The position numbers were made by a program, and so were the translations under genes. From assembly GCF_022627955.1 (NCBI RefSeq), contig NZ_JABXGD010000009.1, positions 1 to 64,000 of the forward strand: a stretch of DNA of 64,000 nucleotides. Reading direction: 5' to 3'. Positions 58,882 through 64,000 of this stretch are shown piece by piece. This DNA comes from Microbacterium sp. C5A9 (lineage in GTDB: Bacteria > Actinomycetota > Actinomycetes > Actinomycetales > Microbacteriaceae). The notes beneath the pieces were generated by a model. It had not been told where the DNA came from. It searched no databases and was given only the letters and a program-made list of their open reading frames with translations. Within the stretch, counting starts at the first letter, position 1. Every line of letters starts with the position of its first letter.

Positions 58882-60273
58882 ATGACTTCCTTCCTCGACC
58901 TCGGCGTGCCCGCCGACCTCGCCGCCGTCCTCGCAAAGGACGGCAAGACGGAGGCGTTCGCGATTCAGCGCGACACCCTCCCCGATTCCCTCGCCGGCCG
59001 CGACCTCCTCGGTCGCGGACGCACCGGCAGCGGCAAGACGATCGCGTTCGCGCTCCCCCTCGTCTCGCGCCTCTCGGCCTCGTCGCGCAAGAGCCGTCCG
59101 AACCATCCGCGCGGCCTGGTGCTCGCGCCGACCCGCGAGCTCGCCACCCAGATCGCCGCGACCATCGCGCCGCTCGCCGCCGCCAAAGGACTGCGCGTCG
59201 CCACCGTCTTCGGCGGCGTCAGCCAGCGCCCGCAGGAGCAGGCGATGCGCGACGGCGTCGACATCGTCGTCGCCTGCCCCGGCCGCCTCGAAGACCTCAT
59301 GAAGCAGCGCGTCGTGCAGCTCGACGCCGTCGAGGTCACCGTCCTCGATGAGGCCGACCACATGGCCGACCTCGGCTTCCTGCCTGGCGTCACCCGCATC
59401 CTCACCGCCACTCCGGCCGGTGGTCAGCGCCTGCTGTTCAGCGCGACCCTCGACCGCGGTATCGACACCCTCGCCCGTCGCTTCCTGTCGAACGCCGTGA
59501 GCCACGAGGTCGACGAAGAGAGCGTTCCGGTCGGCGAGATGACGCACCGTGTGCTCGTGGTCGACTCGACCGACAACAAGACCACGCTCGTGCGCGACCT
59601 CGCCTCGGGCACCGGTCGCCGCATCCTCTTCACGCGCACCAAGCACCAGGCCAAGAAGCTCGCGAAGCAGCTCACCGCCGCCGGGATCCCGGCGGTCGAC
59701 CTGCACGGCAACCTGTCGCAGAACGCGCGTGAGCGCAACCTCGGCGCGTTCTCGTCCGACCCCGAAGACGGCGGAGTGCGCGTTCTCGTCGCGACCGACG
59801 TCGCGGCCCGCGGCGTGCACGTCGACAACGTCGATCTCGTCGTGCACGTCGACCCGCCGATGGAGCACAAGGCGTACCTGCACCGTTCCGGTCGTACCGC
59901 TCGTGCCGGCGCCGCCGGCACGGTCGTCACGGTCGTCCTGCCCGAGCAGCGTCGCGATGTGAAGGACCTCCTCCGCAAGGCGTCGATCACCGCCGCCCTC
60001 GAGCCGCTGACGTCGGATGCCGTCACCGAGCTGGTCCCGGAGCGCGCACCGCACGTGCGCCCGGCACCCGTTCAGCAGCAGCAGCAGCGTCAGGCCCCCA
60101 AGCAGCGTCCGGCCGGCGGAGAGCGGAACGGCGCAGCCAACCCGCCGTCGCGTCGCAGCCGTCGTCCCCGCTCCGGCCAGGGCGGCCAGGGTGCGCAGGC
60201 AGGATCCCGTCAGGGTGGACAGTCCCGCTCCGGTGGTCAGGGCGGACGCGGTCGCAGCTCGCAGGGTCGCTGA
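58882..60273 (+). CDS. DEAD-box RNA helicase
   Basis: The 463-residue protein has AFAIQRDTLP (Q motif), GRTGSGKT (I), PTRELATQ (Ia), LDEADHM (II), FSATL (III) and HRSGRTARAG (VI). The C-terminal 90 residues are rich in Gln, Arg, Gly and Ser (SGGQGGRGRSSQGR), an RNA-binding tail of a different style from the helicase at 42381. ATG 58882 has GGAGA upstream. The predicted long leader suggests post-transcriptional control as known for some cold-shock helicases, which is inference here. Confidence 0.93.
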   Translation: MTSFLDLGVPADLAAVLAKDGKTEAFAIQRDTLPDSLAGRDLLGRGRTGSGKTIAFALPLVSRLSASSRKSRPNHPRGLVLAPTRELATQIAATIAPLAAAKGLRVATVFGGVSQRPQEQAMRDGVDIVVACPGRLEDLMKQRVVQLDAVEVTVLDEADHMADLGFLPGVTRILTATPAGGQRLLFSATLDRGIDTLARRFLSNAVSHEVDEESVPVGEMTHRVLVVDSTDNKTTLVRDLASGTGRRILFTRTKHQAKKLAKQLTAAGIPAVDLHGNLSQNARERNLGAFSSDPEDGGVRVLVATDVAARGVHVDNVDLVVHVDPPMEHKAYLHRSGRTARAGAAGTVVTVVLPEQRRDVKDLLRKASITAALEPLTSDAVTELVPERAPHVRPAPVQQQQQRQAPKQRPAGGERNGAANPPSRRSRRPRSGQGGQGAQAGSRQGGQSRSGGQGGRGRSSQGR

Positions 60274-60278
60274 CACAC

Positions 60279-60330
60279 ACGACGAAGCGGGTGCGTCGAT
60301 GCTCAGGCATCGGCGCACCCGCTTCGTCGT
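60279..60330. terminator. 24-bp hairpin after the second DEAD-box gene
   Basis: Arms 60279-60302 and 60307-60330 pair over 24 positions with a single G-T wobble around a TCAG loop. It starts six bases after the stop and ends 12 bases before the converging SRPBCC-gene stop. Confidence 0.85.
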
Positions 60331-60341
60331 CTCCGCCCGGA

Positions 60342-60821
60342 TCAGCCCGTGGTGCGGCGCGCCTCGGCGAGGACCAGAGGGTCTGAGCATCCGCGGACAA
60401 ATCCGTCCAGACGACGCCTGATCTCGAAGCCGAGCACGCGCACGCCGACCCATTCGGCGATCGGGGCGAACCACGCGGGACGGCAGGAGAAGTTGTACTT
60501 CCACACGGCGAGCGTGCCCTCAGGAGCCTCGGTGAAACGCCATCCGCCGCCGAGCTTCGCGAAGAACCACGGACCGGTCTCCATGACCATGCCGACGTTC
60601 CGCGGCGGGGCGTAGGACACGTACCGGCTCACCATCGACAGGCCGAAGCGCTGTCGGGTGAACGTCAGCACGCCCTTGGCCGCCACCTCTGCGCCGTCGA
60701 GGAAGTGCTGCTCGCTGATGAAGGGATCCCAGCGCCTGCGCACCGCTCCCGTCGTCTGCGAGACCGCGAAGGCCGTCGCCGGGTCCACCGGAACGACGGC
60801 CTCGGCGCTGACGACGGGCAT
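60342..60821 (-). CDS. SRPBCC (START-like) family protein
   Basis: The 159-residue protein has the START/Bet v1-like fold pattern: an N-terminal strand AEAVVPVDPATAFAV, a helix containing RRWDPFI, and a long C-terminal helix. It binds a hydrophobic small molecule in most families, ligand unknown. ATG 60821 is 11 bases after the citrate synthase stop, so it is probably cotranscribed with citA. Confidence 0.8.
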   Translation of the reverse strand: MPVVSAEAVVPVDPATAFAVSQTTGAVRRRWDPFISEQHFLDGAEVAAKGVLTFTRQRFGLSMVSRYVSYAPPRNVGMVMETGPWFFAKLGGGWRFTEAPEGTLAVWKYNFSCRPAWFAPIAEWVGVRVLGFEIRRRLDGFVRGCSDPLVLAEARRTTG

Positions 60822-60832
60822 CGCGCGTCGGA

Positions 60833-62128
60833 TCAGCGGGTCTGGAAGGTGCGCTCGGGAGACCCTGTGTAGAGCTGCTGAGGGCGGCCGATCTTGGTCT
60901 GCGGGTCGAGCTGCAGCTCACGCCACTGGGCGAGCCAGCCGGGCAGGCGGCCGATCGCGAACAGCACGGTGAACATGCGAGTCGGGAAGCCCATCGCCTT
61001 GTAGATCACGCCGGTGTAGAAGTCGACGTTCGGATAGAGGCGACGCTCCTTGAAGTAGTCGTCCGCGAGAGCGATCTCCTCGAGCTCCTGCGCGAGGTCG
61101 AGCAGCGGATCCGTGACGCCGAGCTCGGCGAGAACCTCTCCGGCGGCTTCCTTGACGAGCTTGGCGCGCGGGTCGTAGTTCTTGTAGACCCGGTGGCCGA
61201 AGCCCATCAGCTTCACGCCCTCTTCCTTGTTCTTCACTCGGTCGACGAAGCGCGAGACGCTCTGCCCCGAATCACGGATCTGTCCGAGCATCGTGAGGAC
61301 GGCCTCGTTCGCGCCACCGTGCAGTGGTCCCGAGAGCGCCTGGATGCCCGCGGAGATCGAGGCGAACTGGTTCGCACCGGTCGATCCGACGAGGCGCACG
61401 GTCGAGGTCGAGGCGTTCTGCTCGTGGTCCTCGTGGAGGATCAGCAGGAGCTCGAGGGCCTTGGACATGACCGGGTTGACCTGGTACTCCTCGGAGTGCA
61501 CGCCGAAGTTGAGCTTGAGGAAGTTCTCGACGAAGCCGAGCGAGTTGTCCGGGTAGAGGAAGGCCTGGCCGACGCTCTTCTTGTGCGCGTACGCGGCGAT
61601 GACCGGCAGCTTGGCGAGCATGCGGATCATGTTCAGCTCGACGTGCTCGGGGTTGTGCGGATCGGTCTGACCCTCGTAGTAGGTCGACAGCGCGGCCACG
61701 GCGGACGAGAGCACCGACATCGGGTGCGCCGTGTGCGGCAGTGCCGAGAAGAAGCGCTTCAGGTCTTCGTGCAGCAGCGTGTGCCGACGGATCTTCTCGT
61801 CGAACTCGGCCAGCTCTGCCGCAGAGGGCAGTTCGCCGTAGATGAGGAGCCAGGCGACCTCGAGGTAGCTGGTGTTGCCCGCGAGCTGCTCGATCGGGTA
61901 GCCGCGATACCGCAGGATGCCCTTGTCGCCGTCGATGAACGTGATCTCGGACTTGGTGGATGCGGTGTTGACGAACCCGTAGTCCAGTCCGGTGTATCCG
62001 GTCTGGCGGGTCAGCGTCGAGAAGTCGATGCTGTCGTGCCCTGCCGTGCCGCGCACGAGCGGGAACTCCGCGGTCGTCTCACCGATCGTCAGCTTCGCCG
62101 TCGCCTGCTGCTCTGCCGCTGCGCTCAC
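60833..62128 (-). CDS. gltA: Citrate synthase (type II, GltA-like)
   Basis: The 431-residue protein condenses oxaloacetate and acetyl-CoA. Catalytic histidines lie in SGPLHGGANEAVL and MGFGHRVYKNYDPR, with the Asp in the NVDFYTGVIY segment; FTVLFAIGRLPGWLAQW is typical of type II enzymes. I chose GTG 62128 because AGGAGG sits five bases upstream. An ATG eight codons earlier (62152) is an alternative with no comparable site. An inverted repeat (62239-62256) lies upstream. The SRPBCC gene follows closely. Confidence 0.93.
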   Translation of the reverse strand: MSAAAEQQATAKLTIGETTAEFPLVRGTAGHDSIDFSTLTRQTGYTGLDYGFVNTASTKSEITFIDGDKGILRYRGYPIEQLAGNTSYLEVAWLLIYGELPSAAELAEFDEKIRRHTLLHEDLKRFFSALPHTAHPMSVLSSAVAALSTYYEGQTDPHNPEHVELNMIRMLAKLPVIAAYAHKKSVGQAFLYPDNSLGFVENFLKLNFGVHSEEYQVNPVMSKALELLLILHEDHEQNASTSTVRLVGSTGANQFASISAGIQALSGPLHGGANEAVLTMLGQIRDSGQSVSRFVDRVKNKEEGVKLMGFGHRVYKNYDPRAKLVKEAAGEVLAELGVTDPLLDLAQELEEIALADDYFKERRLYPNVDFYTGVIYKAMGFPTRMFTVLFAIGRLPGWLAQWRELQLDPQTKIGRPQQLYTGSPERTFQTR

Positions 62129-62238
62129 GCGGGCCTCCTCGTGGATGTTCATCAAAGCCGGATGTGGCGATGTCGCGGCGCTGCGCGCCGGGCCGAATCG
62201 AGATCATCGATACACGACCGAATCGCCTTTACAGCCTA

Positions 62239-62256
62239 GTAGGCACACCGGCCTAC
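62239..62256 (-). promoter_or_regulatory. Operator-like inverted repeat upstream of citrate synthase
   Basis: GTAGGC and GCCTAC flank six bases, a perfect 6-bp inverted repeat. On the minus strand it directly precedes the hexamer TAGGCT (62233-62238), so a bound regulator would block the -35/-10 spacer. No -35 is clear, and the distance from the hexamer to the start is about 105 bases. Confidence 0.45.
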
Positions 62257-62297
62257 TGTGACATCAGACAAAAGAACTCCCCCTGCGAGGAGGGAAC

Positions 62298-63410
62298 CTA
62301 CAGGGCCTGTTCCCGAAGTCGGCGTGCGCCCTCAGCGATCCGCTCCGTCGGTGCGGTCAGCGCCAGCCGCACGTGCCGGCTCGAGGACGCCCCGTAGAAC
62401 GGACCGGGCCCCGCCAGGATGCCGAGGTCGGCGAGACGGGCGATACTCGCCCACGCCTCCTGGCCCTCCGTCGCCCAGAGGTAGAGACCCGCCTCGGAGC
62501 CGTCGATGCGGAACCCCGCGGCCTCCAGCGCCGGTCGCAGCATGTCGCGCCGCTCGCGGTACAGCTCCTTCTGCGAGGCGACGTGCTCGTCGTCGCCGAG
62601 GGCGACGGCCATCGCGTGCTGCACGGGCTCCGGCGGCATCAGGCCCAGATGCTTGCGAGCGGTGAGCAGCTCGCCGACGATGCGCGCGCATCCCGCGACG
62701 AACGCCGCCCGGTAGCCCGCCAGATTCGACTGCTTGCTCAGCGAATAGACGCTGAGCAGGTTCGCGCGGCTGCCGTCGGTGACGCGGGGATCGAGGATCG
62801 ACGGGATCGGCTCGCTCGCCCAGGGACCGTCCCAGCCGAGTTCGGCGTAGCACTCGTCGCTGGCGAGCACGGCCCCGATCTCGCGTGCACGACGCACCGC
62901 GGCAGAGAGCTCGTCGACGGTCCAGGTGCGACCGTCCGGGTTCCCCGGGGTGTTGATCCAGATGAGCTTCGCGCCCTCGGGCCACTCCGCCGGGTCATCA
63001 GCCGCGAGCGGTGTGGCGCCGACGACGCGTGCTCCGACCTCGTACGTCGGATACGCGATGCGCGGATGCACGACGATGTCGCCCTCGCCCAGGCCCAGCA
63101 GAGTCGGAAGGAGGGCCACGAGCTCCTTGGAGCCGATGGTCGGGAGGACATTGGCGACAGTGAGATCCGGCACGCCCCTGCGGCGCGCGTACCAGTCGAC
63201 GATGGCCTCGCGCAGCGCCGGCGTGCCGACGGTCTGCGGGTAGGCGTGCGCGTCGGTCGCCTCGGACAGGGCCTTGCGGATCAGCTCGGGCGTGGGATCG
63301 ACCGGCGACCCGACCGAGAGATCGACGATCCCCTGCGGATGCTGTGCGGCGCGCTCACGGTAGGGGACGACCGCATCCCACGGATAGTCGGCCAGGTCGC
63401 GGACGCTCAC
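62298..63410 (-). CDS. dapC: Succinyldiaminopimelate transaminase
   Basis: The 370-residue fold-type I aminotransferase has the PLP-lysine segment VYSLSKQSNLAGYRAAF, NTPGNPDGR and ASDECYAELGW. It matches the actinobacterial DapC type found next to fdxC (Rv1178-Rv1177), which makes N-succinyl-diaminopimelate for DapE. The GTG start at 63410 is three bases after the ferredoxin stop, so the two are translated together. With dapD and dapE 5 kb away it completes the succinylase branch in this window. Confidence 0.9.
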   Translation of the reverse strand: MSVRDLADYPWDAVVPYRERAAQHPQGIVDLSVGSPVDPTPELIRKALSEATDAHAYPQTVGTPALREAIVDWYARRRGVPDLTVANVLPTIGSKELVALLPTLLGLGEGDIVVHPRIAYPTYEVGARVVGATPLAADDPAEWPEGAKLIWINTPGNPDGRTWTVDELSAAVRRAREIGAVLASDECYAELGWDGPWASEPIPSILDPRVTDGSRANLLSVYSLSKQSNLAGYRAAFVAGCARIVGELLTARKHLGLMPPEPVQHAMAVALGDDEHVASQKELYRERRDMLRPALEAAGFRIDGSEAGLYLWATEGQEAWASIARLADLGILAGPGPFYGASSSRHVRLALTAPTERIAEGARRLREQAL

Positions 63411-63413
63411 GGG

Positions 63414-63734
63414 CTACTCGCCCTGAGGCGGCAGAGCGGCGATGATCGGGTGGTCGTGCGCGATGACGCCGACCTTTGCCGCGCCACCGGGAGAGCCCAC
63501 CTCGTCGAAGAACTCGACATTGGCCTTGTAGTAGTCCTGCCACTCTTCGGGGAGGTCGTCCTCGTAGTAGATCGCCTCGACGGGGCACACGGGCTCGCAG
63601 GCGCCGCAGTCGACGCACTCGTCGGGGTGGATGTACAGCGAGCGTTCGCCCTCGTAGATGCAGTCAACGGGGCACTCGTCGATGCAGGCGCGGTCCTTGA
63701 CATCGACGCACGGAAGGGCGATCACATACGTCAC
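63414..63734 (-). CDS. fdxC: 7Fe ferredoxin
   Basis: The 106-residue protein has cysteines at 9, 17, 21, 25, 40, 43, 46 and 50. The spacing matches the Azotobacter 7Fe type: C9, C17 and C50 would hold a 3Fe-4S cluster; C21, C40, C43 and C46 a 4Fe-4S cluster; C25 is free. It is a soluble electron carrier. GTG 63734 is leaderless after TAGACT. The hexamer's TAG is also the stop codon of the upstream gene. Confidence 0.94.
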   Translation of the reverse strand: MTYVIALPCVDVKDRACIDECPVDCIYEGERSLYIHPDECVDCGACEPVCPVEAIYYEDDLPEEWQDYYKANVEFFDEVGSPGGAAKVGVIAHDHPIIAALPPQGE

Positions 63735-63740
63735 CCCCTC

Positions 63741-63746
63741 AGTCTA
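63741..63746 (-). promoter_or_regulatory. Leaderless -10 element of the ferredoxin gene
   Basis: TAGACT on the minus strand lies six bases before GTG 63734 and contains the stop codon (63744-63746) of the upstream membrane-protein gene. Confidence 0.65.
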
Positions 63747-64000
63747 CGGCTCGCGGCCGCCATCATCTCCCCGAGGCGCGCCCGTCGGGGTGGACGAGGC
63801 GTCTCGCGCGGTCGTCGTCTGGACCTGCAGCCGCGAGAGCGACGGCCACGCCACGGCGAGGAGCACGAGTCCCGCGACGAGATAGATCCAGATCCGACCG
63901 CTGAGGGTGTCCTGCACGACGACAGAGCCACCGGGACCGACACCGGAGATGAGCACGAGCATCCCGACCATGCCGAGCCCTGCGGCGAGTGTCGCCCCGC
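63744..64000 (-). CDS. Membrane protein of unknown function, 5' end outside the window
   Basis: The frame is open from the window edge to the TAG at 63744-63746, giving at least 84 C-terminal residues. Two membrane helices are visible, one around GATLAAGLGMVGMLVLISG and one RIWIYLVAGLVLLAVAWPSL. A polar tail of about 30 residues, rich in Thr, Ser, Gly and Asp, follows. An internal ATG at 63971 is unlikely to be the start because it would cut the first helix. No family is recognised. Confidence 0.6.
   Translation of the reverse strand, partial: GATLAAGLGMVGMLVLISGVGPGGSVVVQDTLSGRIWIYLVAGLVLLAVAWPSLSRLQVQTTTARDASSTPTGAPRGDDGGREP

Noticed and set aside
58678..60504. Open minus-strand frame of about 608 codons opposite the second DEAD-box helicase
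   Set aside because: It is the antisense shadow of a helicase with strongly G/C-biased third positions and spans the downstream terminator hairpin.
1..64000. CRISPR arrays, insertion sequences, prophage or toxin-antitoxin pairs
   Set aside because: I looked for repeat-spacer patterns, transposase motifs with flanking repeats and small coupled gene pairs and found none I could support.

Overview
The window looks like chromosomal DNA of a high-GC actinobacterium, most probably Microbacteriaceae (Microbacterium-like). The evidence is a G/C-dominated base composition, frequent GTG/TTG starts, leaderless promoters, and gene orders that match two conserved blocks I remember from Mycobacterium tuberculosis. 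No insertion sequence, phage, CRISPR array or plasmid function is visible. The only RNA gene I can support is an initiator tRNA at 23348-23421. No gene-free stretch exceeds 300 bases.

Region 1 (1-19569) is a cell-surface glycopolymer island. It carries a sugar-nucleotide epimerase, three or four glycosyltransferases, a large DUF6541-like membrane protein, a Wzm/Wzt-type ABC exporter whose ATPase lacks the C-terminal sugar-binding domain, a DUF4012 protein, a small surface protein with sortase-like signals, an LCP ligase and three CDP-glycerol glycerophosphotransferase-family enzymes. Together these fit synthesis, export and peptidoglycan attachment of a teichoic-acid-like polymer. Housekeeping genes purE, purK, a PH-domain membrane protein and birA sit in the middle of it.

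Region 2 (19592-43895) holds an HtrA-type protease, a DapC-like aminotransferase, a nitrilase-family amidase and tRNA-fMet. These are followed by UPF0182, a PDZ/Lon-like protease, a zincin_2 protein, an orphan cyclodehydratase-like protein, uvrD2, nudC, a phosphotransferase-fold pseudokinase, the adnAB helicase-nuclease pair, DUF3107, a small membrane protein, a ferritin-like protein and a RhlE-type helicase. From memory, this order parallels M. tuberculosis Rv3193c to Rv3211.

Region 3 (43962-48714) holds a PHP phosphoesterase, an endonuclease/exonuclease/phosphatase-family membrane protein, an M24 aminopeptidase, a VOC protein and an alpha/beta hydrolase. Between the aminopeptidase and the VOC gene is a block of about 200 bp at about 90% GC. 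By eye it is an A/T-depleted tandem copy of the adjacent VOC gene end, and may be an assembly artefact.

Region 4 (48714-64000) carries DUF4870 and GSP17M-like genes, an MgtE_N/CBS protein, DUF1003, mrp, tatB, an O-methyltransferase, DUF3117, a PIG-V-like mannosyltransferase, dapE and dapD (divergent), a second DEAD-box helicase, an SRPBCC protein, citrate synthase, dapC and a 7Fe ferredoxin. Much of it parallels M. tuberculosis Rv1234 down to Rv1177. Three succinylase-branch lysine/diaminopimelate genes (dapC, dapD, dapE) are therefore close together.

Two regulatory features recur. At least fourteen genes have a TANNNT hexamer six or seven bases before the start codon, the mark of leaderless mRNA. 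Gene ends are often closed by long perfect hairpins that lack a U-tract. At 19523-19569 both features merge in one element.
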